Source of the DNA: Paenibacillus sonchi
GTDB taxonomy: Bacteria; Bacillota; Bacilli; Paenibacillales; Paenibacillaceae
DNA length: 64,000 bases
Direction: 5' to 3'
NCBI RefSeq assembly: GCF_016772475.1
Contig: NZ_CP068595.1
Coordinates: 5,890,001-5,954,000, forward strand
The first letter of the stretch is position 1, and each line of letters opens with the position of its first letter. Made by a program: the position numbers and the translations under genes. Below the pieces are notes generated by a model. That model made no database searches. It saw only the letters and a program-made list of their open reading frames with translations, and was not told where the DNA came from. Shown here piece by piece: positions 7,940 to 18,343 of the stretch.

Positions 7940-10636
7940 CTACTGTGTAACATTGCCTTCATCCACGAAACCCGCGGAAGGATCAGTGACGGGATCTGTA
8001 GCCCCCTCAGTACCCGCGTTGCCGCTGCCTGCACCGGTCGTGACAGCCGGATCAGTAGGCGGAATAGTTGCCGGAGGAGGTGTCGGTGAGGCTTCAGGAG
8101 TACCGGAAGGAAACTCTCCGCCGCTGCCGTTATCACCAGGGTTGCCGTTGCCAGGGTTGCCATTTCCTTGATTCCCGTTGCCCTGGCTGCCATTTCCTTG
8201 ATTTCCGTTCTCCCCGCCGTTTCCATTCCCGTTGCCATTCCCGTTGTTTCCATCCGGATTTCCATTATTTTGCCCGTTTCCATTATTGCCGCCATTACCC
8301 GTTCCGTCGGTTGGAAGATTCGGATCAATCGTTGCCTCCGGCTCCTGTGTCGGTTGTTCGTCCTGCACCTCAACCGTGACGGTTGCAGAAGGCTCGCTTT
8401 CCACATCCAATGCCGGATAATAAGCCGTGACATAATATTCATAGGTCAAGCCAGGCATTGCACTGATATCCCCGACATTTGCGGAAACGGTATTCAGAAG
8501 CGGGCTGAACTCTGCTTCCGAGGTTTCGCGGCGGTAGATCCGGTATTCCACTCCTTTTGCAGAGGCAGGCTCCCAGCTCAGGTTGACGGTCATGGTTGAA
8601 GCATCATAGGCTGCATTCAGACCGCTGACTGGCTCCGCTGCTTCCGGTGTAGCCGTCGGTTCCGGCTGGTCAGTACCTTCCGGCTGCGGGAATGACTTCT
8701 CCGGAACGCCTTCCAGGGCTTCCTCCATGACCTTGCCCCAGAATGCCGCTGCGAGCGGACTGCTGTTCTTGAGCAAATGTTTTTTGTTTGGCTTGTCATA
8801 GCCCATCCAGACCGCAGCCGTCCATTCCGGCGTATAGCCGACAAACCAGACGTCCCGGTTCGAGCTGATGCCATCGTATCCGCTTTGCGTGGTGCCGGTT
8901 TTACCGGCTACCGGACGGTCAATTTTTGCTTTTCTACCTGTGCCGTCTTCTACGACCTTCTGCATCATCTCTGTCATCTGGTAAGCCGTATTCTCGCTCA
9001 TGACGCGTTCCGGTTTGGTATTTGCCTTGTAGACGGTATCTCCGTCGCTATTGGTTATCGATTTGATCGAATAGGCCTCGCGCAATTCACCGCCATTGGC
9101 AAAGGCACTGTAGGCTTGAGCCATTTCCAGAGTATTCGTACCTTCACTCATCCCGCCAAGTGCCAGCGAGAGGTTTTTGTCCTCGTCCTTCAGTTTGATC
9201 CCGAGCTTTTTGGCGAACTGGAAGCCGGTATTGACCCCAATTTCATTCAGCAGCCATACAGCCGGGATGTTCTCCGACTTCGTCAAGGCCGCCGCCATGC
9301 TGATGGTTTTCGAATAGCCGTGCAGGTTGTTTGGACAGTAAGTGCCGAAGCATTGCTTTTCGTTGCTAAGCACGGAATTATTGGTGAATTTTCCGGATTC
9401 GAGCGCAGGTGCGTAAGCAACCAGCGGTTTGAAGGATGAACCCGGTGAGCGTCTGCTGCCGTCCACGCGGCTGTAGCCTTTTTTCTCATAATTCCGTCCG
9501 CCAAGGAGGGCCACGATGCTGCCGTTCTCCTGGTTGATTATCGTCATCGAGCCCTGCACCAGCTCATCGTCGGCGCTCTTCTCAAAGTTATCGCTGTCGG
9601 CAAAAGCTTTCTCCACCGTCTCCTGGGCATGTGCGTCCATGGTCGTATAGATTTTGTATCCGCCGATATTCAGATCGTCCTCGGTCAATCCGAACTTGTC
9701 TTCCGCTTCATCAACTGCATAATCAATAAAGGCCTGGTAACGCTGTTTGCTTTCCGGCGGCTTGTAGTTGTAGTTCACCACTTTGGCCTCGTCCATCTGA
9801 TCCTTGGTAATGTAGCCCTGCTCATACATCAGCTGGAGCACCACACCGCGCCGTTCCTTCGAAAGCTCAGGATTGCGCAGCGGGTTGTAGCGGGATGGCC
9901 CCTTAGGCATTGCAGCAAGCGTGGCCATCTGCCAAATCTTGAGTTCGTTCAGATTACTTTGACCAAAATACCGGATGGATGCCGCCTTGATCCCGTAAAT
10001 GGTGCCGCCGAAGTTGATGCGGTTCAAATACATCGTAATAATTTCGTCTTTGGTTTTCTCGTTCTCCAGAGCGACGGCAATGGACACTTCGGTCGCTTTA
10101 CGGAAGAAGGTCTTATCCCTTGTGAGGAAGATGTTTTTGGCCAGCTGCTGGGTAATCGTACTTCCGCCTTCGACCATGCTCCGCGCTGCAATATCCTTCA
10201 CAGCCGCCCGGCCGATTGACCATAAATCAACACCGCTGTGTTCAAAGAAGCGTTTGTCCTCTGTAGCGACAAATGCGTCGATCAGCAGTTTCGGAATATC
10301 CTTATGCTCCACCGGCTCGCTCTTCTCCAGCGCCAGCTCGCCGATCAGCTTCGCATTCCGGTCGTAAATCTTCGTGGTAGGGTTAATCGTAAGTTTTCCC
10401 TCGTTCGCATCCAGCAGCTTCTGGCCGTTCAGCATGATGAACAGATACCCGCCCAGCGCGCAAAAAATCGCCAGCGCCGTGGAAAAAAACAGCGTCCACA
10501 GCACACGTCTCTTGGTTAAAAATTTCTTCTTTTTCTTGGACTTCCCTTTGGAATTAGAATTAGAATTTGAACTCGAACTTGATGACTGCCCTCTGTTTCT
10601 ATTGCGGTTCGTCCTGGATATATCGTCTCTGGACAT
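7940..10636 (-). CDS. Class A penicillin-binding protein (PBP1A type) with FN3 and Gly/Asn-rich tail
   Basis: Bifunctional peptidoglycan synthase. From the ATG at 10634–10636 (AGGAGG four bases upstream) the order is: a Ser/Asn- and Lys-rich cytoplasmic N-terminus, a membrane anchor (about 45–68), a GT51 glycosyltransferase domain (ATEDKRFFEHSG; GGSTITQQLAKN), then a transpeptidase domain with SSFK, SEN and KTGT motifs. A fibronectin type III-like domain follows (VNLSWEPA… YEYYVTAYYPAL), then a low-complexity tail of about 100 residues rich in Gly and Asn that ends in Pro/Thr repeats. 898 residues is long for the family because of the tail. It lies between hfq and the DUF402 gene. Confidence 0.95.
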   Translation of the reverse strand: MSRDDISRTNRNRNRGQSSSSSSNSNSNSKGKSKKKKKFLTKRRVLWTLFFSTALAIFCALGGYLFIMLNGQKLLDANEGKLTINPTTKIYDRNAKLIGELALEKSEPVEHKDIPKLLIDAFVATEDKRFFEHSGVDLWSIGRAAVKDIAARSMVEGGSTITQQLAKNIFLTRDKTFFRKATEVSIAVALENEKTKDEIITMYLNRINFGGTIYGIKAASIRYFGQSNLNELKIWQMATLAAMPKGPSRYNPLRNPELSKERRGVVLQLMYEQGYITKDQMDEAKVVNYNYKPPESKQRYQAFIDYAVDEAEDKFGLTEDDLNIGGYKIYTTMDAHAQETVEKAFADSDNFEKSADDELVQGSMTIINQENGSIVALLGGRNYEKKGYSRVDGSRRSPGSSFKPLVAYAPALESGKFTNNSVLSNEKQCFGTYCPNNLHGYSKTISMAAALTKSENIPAVWLLNEIGVNTGFQFAKKLGIKLKDEDKNLSLALGGMSEGTNTLEMAQAYSAFANGGELREAYSIKSITNSDGDTVYKANTKPERVMSENTAYQMTEMMQKVVEDGTGRKAKIDRPVAGKTGTTQSGYDGISSNRDVWFVGYTPEWTAAVWMGYDKPNKKHLLKNSSPLAAAFWGKVMEEALEGVPEKSFPQPEGTDQPEPTATPEAAEPVSGLNAAYDASTMTVNLSWEPASAKGVEYRIYRRETSEAEFSPLLNTVSANVGDISAMPGLTYEYYVTAYYPALDVESEPSATVTVEVQDEQPTQEPEATIDPNLPTDGTGNGGNNGNGQNNGNPDGNNGNGNGNGNGGENGNQGNGSQGNGNQGNGNPGNGNPGDNGSGGEFPSGTPEASPTPPPATIPPTDPAVTTGAGSGNAGTEGATDPVTDPSAGFVDEGNVTQ

Positions 10637-10774
10637 GGTGCCTCCTGACTCCCTTTCGGAACGTTCATGATATTGAGTGCACGAATGAAAAGAACAACCT
10701 TCACAGGTTGCTCTCTCGCACTCTCTATTCAAACGATTTATAAGCAAAAAGGTTTCGCTTTAAGACTGTAAATC

Positions 10775-11014
10775 TTATTCTTCGCTTCCACTGTCCTGCA
10801 TCAGCGATACGCTGCGCTGCGGTGTAAAGGTGGAAATCGCATGCTTGTACACCATCTGCTGGCGGCCGTCACTGTCGATGACAATAGTGAAGTTGTCGAA
10901 GGCTTTGATGATTCCCCGGATTTGAAAGCCGTTGGTCAGATATACTGTAGCAGGGATATTCTCTTTGCGCAGTTGATTCAAGAACGTATCTTGGATGTTA
11001 ATGGACTTGTTCAT
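10775..11014 (-). CDS. hfq: RNA chaperone Hfq
   Basis: Hexameric Sm-like RNA chaperone. The 79-residue sequence begins [18 protein letters not shown] and has the Sm1 [20 protein letters not shown] and Sm2 VYKHAIST motifs, where YKHAIST is the usual Gram-positive form. The start at 11012–11014 is preceded by GGGGG. A 16-codon upstream extension to 11062 would overlap miaA and is not family-like. It follows miaA by 19 bases. Confidence 0.96.
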   Translation of the reverse strand: MNKSINIQDTFLNQLRKENIPATVYLTNGFQIRGIIKAFDNFTIVIDSDGRQQMVYKHAISTFTPQRSVSLMQDSGSEE

Positions 11015-11033
11015 ATGACGTACCCCCAATGGT

Positions 11034-12014
11034 TCAATTAGATTGTTCAGAAGTATATTCAAGACCTGAGAGAAACTTTCCTGCTATTATAGCACGGATT
11101 TTTTCAAAATTCTCTGAAAAGTTTTGGCTCTCATCGACGTTGATCCACTGAATCTCCTTCATGTGGCGAAACCATGACAACTGTCTTTTGGCGAATCGGC
11201 GGGTATCGCGTTTGAGAAGCGTCACAGCCTCGTCCAGCGTCATTTCTCCCGCGAGGTAAGCGGCAATTTCCTTGTAGCCCAGTCCCTGCATGGACACAAG
11301 GCTTCTGCTGTAGCCGCGTTGCAGCAGTCCTTCCACCTCTGCGACGAGTCCGTCCGCCAGCATCTGGTCAATTCGGTCTTCAATACGTTTATATAGTATT
11401 TTCCGGTCCATTGTCAAACCAATCAGGCAGAGTTCATAGGGAGATTCCTTTTTCTGGTCTGCATGGGATGCCGAAAGAGTTACCTTGGTCTGATGATGAA
11501 TTTCCAGCGCACGGATGATCCGGCGGCGGTCATTGGGGTGAAGTCTGGCTGCGCTCTCCGGGTCTACTTCAGCCAGCCTGGCATGCAGCGCCTCAGCTCC
11601 ATGGGCCTCTGCATAAGCGTCCTGCTCGCTGCGGAAGGCTTCATCCGCTACAGCCTCCGAGAAGCGGAAACCGTAGCACAGGGACTCAATATAGAGCCCG
11701 GTTCCGCCGACGATAAAAGGAAGCTTGCCTTTGCGGCTGATCTCTTCGATCAGCTTCGTCCCCTGCTCCTGAAATTCAGCAGCGGAATAAGCATCCCGGG
11801 GATCATGGATATCGATCAGATGATGGGGGATTCCCAGCATTTCCTCTGGTTTGATTTTGGCTGTCCCGATGTCCATCCCCCGGTACACCTGCATCGAGTC
11901 GCCAGAAATAATCTCTGCGTCATAGGCCTCAGCCAATTCAAGGCTTAACCTGGTTTTGCCAACAGCAGTCGGGCCAAGCAGCACCAGAACCCTGCGTCTT
12001 GTCTCAGTTGTCAA
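11034..12014 (-). CDS. miaA: tRNA dimethylallyltransferase
   Basis: Transfers a dimethylallyl group to N6 of A37 in tRNAs reading UNN codons. Seen: P-loop GPTAVGKT at residues 14–21, then [18 protein letters not shown] and HHLIDIHDP, the DSMQ and substrate-binding motifs. FIVGGTGLY and the RRIIRALE and [16 protein letters not shown] segments complete the family. The start is TTG (12012–12014), embedded in the last codons of the upstream methyltransferase gene, so the two are translationally coupled. 326 residues, normal length. Confidence 0.96.
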   Translation of the reverse strand: MTTETRRRVLVLLGPTAVGKTRLSLELAEAYDAEIISGDSMQVYRGMDIGTAKIKPEEMLGIPHHLIDIHDPRDAYSAAEFQEQGTKLIEEISRKGKLPFIVGGTGLYIESLCYGFRFSEAVADEAFRSEQDAYAEAHGAEALHARLAEVDPESAARLHPNDRRRIIRALEIHHQTKVTLSASHADQKKESPYELCLIGLTMDRKILYKRIEDRIDQMLADGLVAEVEGLLQRGYSRSLVSMQGLGYKEIAAYLAGEMTLDEAVTLLKRDTRRFAKRQLSWFRHMKEIQWINVDESQNFSENFEKIRAIIAGKFLSGLEYTSEQSN

Positions 12015-12783
12015 TGGATATCACCCCGTACGATGTTTTGGCGCTGGCCCGCAGCAGCTCGGTAAAACCAAGCCGGGAGAATTCGCCGCTTAAGGCTTTT
12101 TCTTTCAAAAGCACGGTTTTGCGGGCGACCCGGACAGCCTCGGCGACACTCTCCGCCCTCAAGGCAGCGGCATTTGCGAACTGGCGCAGCGGCGATATTG
12201 CTGCCGAATCCGTCAAAGGCACACGGAACATGGGATCAAAATAGACAATATCTATACTGTTGTCCGGCTGCTCCCGCAGGTAAGCAAGATGGTCGCTGTG
12301 CACCACACGCACGCGGCGCAGGGCCTCATTCACCTTCTCCTGTCCCGAGATATAGTGGCTCATGCCTTCAAGCAGGAGCGCACAGAGCGGCAGGGAGCTC
12401 TCCAGCGCAGTAACGGTGGATGCCTCTCCGCCGTACACTGCAAACAGCAGGGAATCGCTGCCAAGCCCTGCCGTGCAGTCCAGCACACTGTCGCCAGGGA
12501 CCATGCGGGCGGCCTCCAGCATCGGGTCCGGCTCCCCGCGGATAATCCGTTTGGCCCGGACAAAACCCATGCTGGGGTGAAATTCCATCGGCGGCATGCC
12601 CGGTGTAATCAGCCGCACTGACTCTTGCAGCACGACCAGGATCTCCCCGTCTTTGTAGCGTTCCGCCATTTTGGACATGGACAATCTGCCTCTTGGCGCA
12701 TACATAGTACCGGTTCGCTCTGCAAGGCTTTTGGCCCGCATTTCGATGGCCGGGATCGGGTCAAAGCCCGTTGTTATAATCAT
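12004..12783 (-). CDS. RsmJ-like class I SAM-dependent methyltransferase
   Basis: 259 residues from the ATG at 12781–12783, which has GGAGG just upstream; an earlier in-frame GTG at 12804 is less likely. Seen: the SAM-binding motif LDCTAGLGSDSLLFA and the catalytic-type DPMF motif found in N2-guanine RNA methyltransferases of the RsmJ (DUF548) family. RsmJ methylates 16S rRNA G1516 in E. coli. The target here is inferred only from family. It sits between mutL and miaA and overlaps miaA by 11 bases. Confidence 0.82.
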   Translation of the reverse strand: MIITTGFDPIPAIEMRAKSLAERTGTMYAPRGRLSMSKMAERYKDGEILVVLQESVRLITPGMPPMEFHPSMGFVRAKRIIRGEPDPMLEAARMVPGDSVLDCTAGLGSDSLLFAVYGGEASTVTALESSLPLCALLLEGMSHYISGQEKVNEALRRVRVVHSDHLAYLREQPDNSIDIVYFDPMFRVPLTDSAAISPLRQFANAAALRAESVAEAVRVARKTVLLKEKALSGEFSRLGFTELLRASAKTSYGVISIDN

Positions 12784-12824
12784 GTTGCCTCCGTTCCTGC
12801 TCACAACAAATGCAGATAGATCAA

Positions 12825-14925
12825 TTACATTACACGCTTGAACAGCTTCTCCAAATCGTAGGAGGAAAAGGATACTACAATCGGCCGTCCATGCGGGCAG
12901 GTATACGGCTGACGGCAGGCTGCGAGCCGTGAGAGCAACGACTCCACCTCATGCTCCGTCAGCTTCTGGTTAGCTTTGATCGAAGCCTTGCAGGAGCAGA
13001 GTATCGATGATTTCTCGCGCAGCTTAGCAAGGTCAATCGACCGCTCGCTGAGGACCCATTCCGCCATCTCTTCAATCACGGCTTTCTCGTCCCCCTCCGG
13101 GAACCAGTAGGGCAGGGAACGGACCAGGAAGGTCTGTCCCCCGAAATGTTCAAGATACACCCCCGCCTGCTGGAACCAGTGCAGCCGCTCGCTGAGCTGT
13201 TTGCTCTCCGACGGCGTGAACTCCAGTGTAATCGGCAGCAGCAGCTCCTGCGAAGCGTCCTCGGGGCGTCCGAATTTCTCATAATAGTACTCGTAATTCA
13301 CCCGTTCATGCGCCGCATGCTGGTCAATCAGATACAGCCCGCTGTCATTCTGGGCAATAATATATGTTCCGTGATGCTGGCCGATATAGTTCAGCTCCGG
13401 AAACTGCGGCAGCCCGGCATCCTCTGTGCCGGGGGAGCATACAGCTCCTCCGCCGAGGGCATCTGCCCCTTTGCGGGATTCACCGGCGGGAATTGGCGGT
13501 AGCTTTCGCTGCCCGCCCCTTCCCGACGCTGAGCAGCGGCCTGCGGAGCGCTGCCGCTGTATGCAGCCGCCCGCTCCCGCGACTGGGAGCTCAGGCCGGA
13601 GCTGCTGCTATACGGCGCAGCCCCGGCTGCGGCTGCGCCAAACAGCGGCGCGTCATTGCCGCCGCTGCGGCCCCCATCCAGGGGCGGCAGCGGCAGGCCG
13701 CCGAGCGCCCCCGGGGAACGGAGCGGCTCGCTGCCGCCCGCTCCGCTTACAGGCACAGCACCTCCGGGCGCTGGAGCTTGCCCGGTCCGCGGATAGCCGG
13801 GCTCTGCGGCGCTCCGGCCCAAGGCCTCTTCCTGAGGCGGAGGCGGAACCGCGCCCTTGGGAAAAGCAAACTGCTCCTGGATAAAGGAGCTGCTGCCCTT
13901 GGCGCCAATGATTTCTTTGCTTGGCCGGGGAATAAGGCTCTGTCCCAGCAGCACCTTGCGGATTTCCTGCTCTACGAAGGCATAGAGCTCCGCCTCCTTG
14001 CTGAAGCGGACCTCCAGCTTCGCAGGATGAACATTGACGTCGACAAGGGACGGGTGCATCTCCAGCTGCAGAACCAGCAGCGGGTAGCGGTTGATCGGCA
14101 GGAGCGTATGATAGGCCCGCATAATCGCTGCATTCAGCCCGTTGCTGCGGATGTAGCGCCCCCAACAATCGTAGTGACCGCATTGCGGTTCGAACGGGTC
14201 CACTCCGGGCGGCTGACATAGCCGGAAATCCGGTAATCCGGGTCTTCCGCAGCAAGCGGCAGCATCGCCTTGGCCGCAGAGGTGCCGTACACGGCGGCAA
14301 TGACCTGCAGCAGGTCACCGTTTCCAAGCGTATGCAGCAGCTGATTGCCGTTATGATGCAGCGTGAAGGAGATGGACGGGTGCGCCAGCGCCACGCGGTA
14401 CATGGTGTCGGAAATATGCCCCAGCTCCGTTTGTACGCTTTTCATATATTTCAGCCTTGCCGGAGTATTATAAAATAATTCCCTTACCGCAAGATCACTG
14501 CCCTTGCCCGATGGCTCGTCCTCATTGCGGATCAGCTTGCCTCCTTCGATGTCCAGAGCCCTGCCCTTGCCGTCCTCATTGCTTGAAGTAAGCAGGGACA
14601 GCTTCGACACGGAAGCGATACTGGGCAGGGCTTCCCCGCGAAATCCGAGGGAGGTGATTTGAAACAAATCCCTGCCGTTCAGGATTTTGCTTGTTGCATG
14701 ACGGTAGAAAGCCGTTTCGCAATCCTCGGGATCAATACCCGAGCCGTTGTCCTTCACCCGGATGCTTTGCAGCCCGCCTTCCTCTACAGACACTTCAATG
14801 CGGGTGCTTCCGGCGTCGATGGCGTTCTCCACAAGCTCCTTAACGACCGAAGCGGGCCGCTCCACCACTTCCCCCGCAGCAATCTGGTTGGCAATATGCT
14901 CATCAAGCACATGAATTTTGGCCAT
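12825..14925 (-). CDS. mutL: DNA mismatch repair protein MutL (two apparent frameshifts)
   Basis: GHKL ATPase that links MutS mismatch recognition to strand incision. The N-terminal domain shows IANQIAAGEVVERPASVVKE, NAIDAG, DNGSGI, ATSK and GFRGEAL. The middle shows NVHPAKLEVRF. The C-terminal dimerisation/endonuclease domain shows GQHHGTYIIAQND and DQHAAHERVNYEY. Three frames are needed. One base appears lost near 14157–14163 (restoring GGRYIRSNG), and one in the Pro/Gly-rich linker, best at the G5 run 13431–13435. The start is taken at the ATG 14923–14925 (MAKIHVLDE), which has GAGGTGA 7 bases upstream. Follows mutS. Confidence 0.9.
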
Positions 14926-14939
14926 ATTCATTTCACCTC

Positions 14940-15230
14940 GCGATTAAGCTGTTATAAATCTCTTTTGTATCACCCAGCGATACCTGATAACTGCATTTTC
15001 AGCAATTAAAAGGATGCTTAAACTGATATTTTCAGTTATAAATGTACTCGATGCAGTTAAAATTGGTGGAAAACCTTTTTTACGCAATAACTTTCTAAAT
15101 TAATTGCACGGATTGCAACTAAACGGGTCTCAGCGCAAAAAAAGCACCTTTTAGTTGTATGAAATACAGTTAGAATCTCTGAGAAACGTAAAGTGAACAC
15201 GCAAGTATTCACTTAAGCGAACACGCAGCC
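14940..15230. repeat. AT-rich mutS–mutL spacer with nested inverted repeats
   Basis: About 290 bases without an ORF. AACTGCAT near 14990 is inverted as ATGCAGTT near 15052, and AACTGA…TCAGTT forms a small hairpin between them. CAGTTA-like words recur down to about 15170. I see no clean terminator with a T tract. It may be another intergenic repeat family, but no second copy is present in this window. Confidence 0.4.
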
Positions 15231-18071
15231 CTATAGCTCCTTCGCCTTCATCTTCAACTCGTTCAGCAGGCCCATCGCCTGCAGCGGCGTCATATTCATG
15301 AGGTCTGCGCTCTGAACGGCAGAGATCAGCTCTTTAACCAGCGGATTCTCCTTGACCGCCGGAGCGGCTGCCCCGCCCTTGCGGTTCTTGCGCGGCTCTT
15401 CCTCGCCAAAAATGGAGAGCTGAACAACCTCATTGTCCTCCTCCGCTGCGGAAGAGGCAAGCGAAACGGCCGTTTCTAACCGGACAGCCGCCAAGGAAGC
15501 ATCGGACGAACCGCCGCCTGAATGTACTGACCCGCTGCGTGTGGAGGCATAGGCTTGGCCTCCGGCGGCCGGGCCTTCTCCGGAATTCGGCGGCACAGCG
15601 AGTTCCTGCTTCTCCTGAATACCCTGTCCGGTATGTTCAGTATAGCCTGAGCCATAATTGAGCGACACCGTTCCCGGAGGGGCTGCCTGCTCAATACTCT
15701 GAAGCAGTCCGTACGCCCGGTCAATAATGCCTTCGGGAAGGCCTGCCAGACGGGCGCAATAAATCCCGTAGCTGCTGTCTGCCGCTCCCGGCACGAGCTT
15801 GCGCAGAAAGTTGACTTTGTCGCCGCTTTCCTGTACTGCCATCGAGTAGTTGCGCAGTCCCTGGAGGCTCTGCTCCAGATGGGCCAGCTCATGAAAATGC
15901 GTCGAGACCAAGGCCTTGCAGGCGATGGTGTCATGCACATATTCAATCACCGCCTGGGCAATCGCCATCCCTTCGCTTGTTGATGTGCCCCGGCCCAGCT
16001 CGTCGATGATGATCAGACTGCGTGCCGTTGCTTTTTCGGTCATGACCTGGATATCCGCCATCTCCACCATAAAGGTGCTCTGTCCGCCGATCAGATCATC
16101 CGCAGCACCGATCCGCGTAAAGATGCGGTCGATCAGCGGAACCTCCGCACTGCCTGCCGGAACAAAGCAGCCAATCTGGGCCAGGATGCAGATGAGGGCA
16201 ACCTGGCGCATGTAAGTGCTTTTTCCCGCCATGTTCGGGCCGGTGATCAGAAGTATATTGCCTTCATCCTTGCTGAGCGTGCTGCCGTTGGCAATAAAAG
16301 CCGCATCCTTCAGCACCGCCTCCACTACCGGATGGCGCCCGCCCGTAATCCGCAGATCATAGCCGTCCGTCAGCTTGGGCTTCACAAAGCGGTGTTCGGC
16401 GCTGACCGCCGCCAGGCACTGGTACACATCGATCTCGGCCACCTTTTCGGCTAATGCCTGAAGCCGGGGGATCTGCGCACTGATCCGGTCACGCAGCTCG
16501 ATAAAAAGGCTGTATTCCAGATCGGTCATCTTGTCCTGTGCTTCCAGGATCAAGGCTTCTTTCTCTTTCAGCTCCGGTGTAACGAAACGCTCGGTGTTCG
16601 CCAGCGTCTGCTTGCGCTCATATCTTCCTTCCGGCAGGGAAGACAGGTTGGAGCGGGTGATTTCAATATAATAGCCGAAGATTTTGTTATAGCCGATCTT
16701 CAGGGATTTGATCCCAGTGGCCTGGCGCTCCTTGGCCTCCAGCTCGGCAATCCAGCGTTTTCCGCTGCTGCTGGCCTCCCTCAGCTCATCCAGACGTTCA
16801 TGGTAGCCTGCACGGATAATTCCGCCATCCCGCACCGATACAGGAGCTTCTTCAACGATTGCCCGGTCGATATCCTCGCGCAGCTCGGCACATACATCCA
16901 TGCTGGCGCCAATCTCCCGCAGCGTCGCCGAGCCGGATGCCATACACATGTCCTTCAGCGCCGGAATCTGGGCGAGCGACAGCTTCAGCGCATTCATGTC
17001 ACGCCCGTTGGCGCTGCCGAAGGCGATCCGTCCAACCAGCCGCTCCAGATCGTAGATCTCTTTGAGCGCTCCGCGCAGATCCTCCCGCACGATAAACTGG
17101 TTGTACAAATAGTCGACCGCCTCCAGCCTCCGTTCAATCGGCGCACGCTGCAGAAGCGGCTTGTCAATTCTGCGGCGCAGCAGACGGCCGCCCATCGATG
17201 TTTCGGTACGGTCAAGCAGCCAGAGCAGCGAGCCTTTTTTGGAACGCTCGCGCACGGTTTCGGTCAGCTCCAGATTGCGCCGGGTGAACGGGTCCAGAAT
17301 CATATAATTCCCCGGTTCATACGGCGAAATCTGGCTCAGCTGACCCAGGGAGCGCCGCTGGGTTTCGCTCAGATAGGAGATCAGCAGCGCCAGGCACAGG
17401 CCGCGCTCTTTCTCCAGACGCACCCAGGCGGCTTCACCGAACTGGCGGCGGGCCAGCTCTTCTTCGCGCTTCTCCCACGGAGTATAGACAACCGGCTTCG
17501 CGAGCAGCGATGCTTCACTCCGCAGCATGTCCAGCAGCGCGGCATCCCCGATAATCTCGGCCGGCTCATAAATGCCGATTTCATCCCTCAGCCATTCGGC
17601 ACCCGAGAGCACAGAAGTGACATACAGCTCACCTGTGGTCAAATCACAAGCAGCGAGTGCCATCATCCCGTCCTCTTCAGTCACACAGACGAGGTAATTG
17701 TTGTTTTTGTCGGCAATGATCTTCCCGTCCATCACCGTTCCCGGTGTCACTACGCGGACAATGTCGCGCCGGACCATCCCCTTCGTTACTGCCGGATCAT
17801 CCAGCTGCTCGCAGATGGCGACCTTGTAGCCTTTTTCAATCAGGCGCTGTATGTACCCCTCGGCGGCATGGTAAGGCACACCACACATGGGAATGCGCTC
17901 TTCGCCTCCACCCTCGCGGCCTGTTAATGTGATCTCAAGCTCCTTGGAAGCAAGAATCGCATCCTCAAAAAACATTTCATAGAAATCGCCCAGACGGAAG
18001 AAAAGGAAAGCATCCTTGGCTCCTTCCTTCACTTTCAGATATTGCTGTATCATCGGCGTATAATTTGCCAT
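15231..18071 (-). CDS. mutS: DNA mismatch repair protein MutS
   Basis: Recognises base mismatches and small loops and recruits MutL. Seen: the mismatch-binding start (FFRLGDFYEMFFEDA with the Phe-x-Glu wedge region), the Walker A GPNMAGKSTYM near residue 608, the DELGRGTS Walker B, and STHFHELAHLE. 946 residues exceeds the usual 850–870 because of a Ser/Gly/Ala-rich linker of about 80 residues after the ATPase. That linker ends near QLSIF (about residue 883), which matches the beta-clamp-binding motif of Bacillus MutS. A C-terminal helix domain follows. ATG 18069–18071 is preceded by GGAGG. Confidence 0.97.
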   Translation of the reverse strand: MANYTPMIQQYLKVKEGAKDAFLFFRLGDFYEMFFEDAILASKELEITLTGREGGGEERIPMCGVPYHAAEGYIQRLIEKGYKVAICEQLDDPAVTKGMVRRDIVRVVTPGTVMDGKIIADKNNNYLVCVTEEDGMMALAACDLTTGELYVTSVLSGAEWLRDEIGIYEPAEIIGDAALLDMLRSEASLLAKPVVYTPWEKREEELARRQFGEAAWVRLEKERGLCLALLISYLSETQRRSLGQLSQISPYEPGNYMILDPFTRRNLELTETVRERSKKGSLLWLLDRTETSMGGRLLRRRIDKPLLQRAPIERRLEAVDYLYNQFIVREDLRGALKEIYDLERLVGRIAFGSANGRDMNALKLSLAQIPALKDMCMASGSATLREIGASMDVCAELREDIDRAIVEEAPVSVRDGGIIRAGYHERLDELREASSSGKRWIAELEAKERQATGIKSLKIGYNKIFGYYIEITRSNLSSLPEGRYERKQTLANTERFVTPELKEKEALILEAQDKMTDLEYSLFIELRDRISAQIPRLQALAEKVAEIDVYQCLAAVSAEHRFVKPKLTDGYDLRITGGRHPVVEAVLKDAAFIANGSTLSKDEGNILLITGPNMAGKSTYMRQVALICILAQIGCFVPAGSAEVPLIDRIFTRIGAADDLIGGQSTFMVEMADIQVMTEKATARSLIIIDELGRGTSTSEGMAIAQAVIEYVHDTIACKALVSTHFHELAHLEQSLQGLRNYSMAVQESGDKVNFLRKLVPGAADSSYGIYCARLAGLPEGIIDRAYGLLQSIEQAAPPGTVSLNYGSGYTEHTGQGIQEKQELAVPPNSGEGPAAGGQAYASTRSGSVHSGGGSSDASLAAVRLETAVSLASSAAEEDNEVVQLSIFGEEEPRKNRKGGAAAPAVKENPLVKELISAVQSADLMNMTPLQAMGLLNELKMKAKEL

Positions 18072-18343
18072 CGTTAACCTCCATGCCTACTTCATACTGT
18101 TCTCTATTATAGCAGAAAGTGGTCCGGCAAAGTTACCCCGGCCGCGCTCTTCACAAGAGCTGCCTTGCCGGGTACCGGAAATGCCCCAATGAAAGACAGG
18201 CCGAAAAACCATGTGAAATCAATGGAAGCCCAATGCATTAAGGTTTAAAAGTGTGCTTTTGATTCAGGATGCAGTAAAATCACTATGTACGCTAAGTAAG
18301 CTAAACTTCCAAATTGACCAGCAGAAGCAGCCTCACCGTCCTT

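Noticed and set aside
16800..17927. Long plus-strand frame inside mutS
   Set aside because: Antisense to conserved MutS domains; His/Gln/Arg-rich composition typical of shadow frames.
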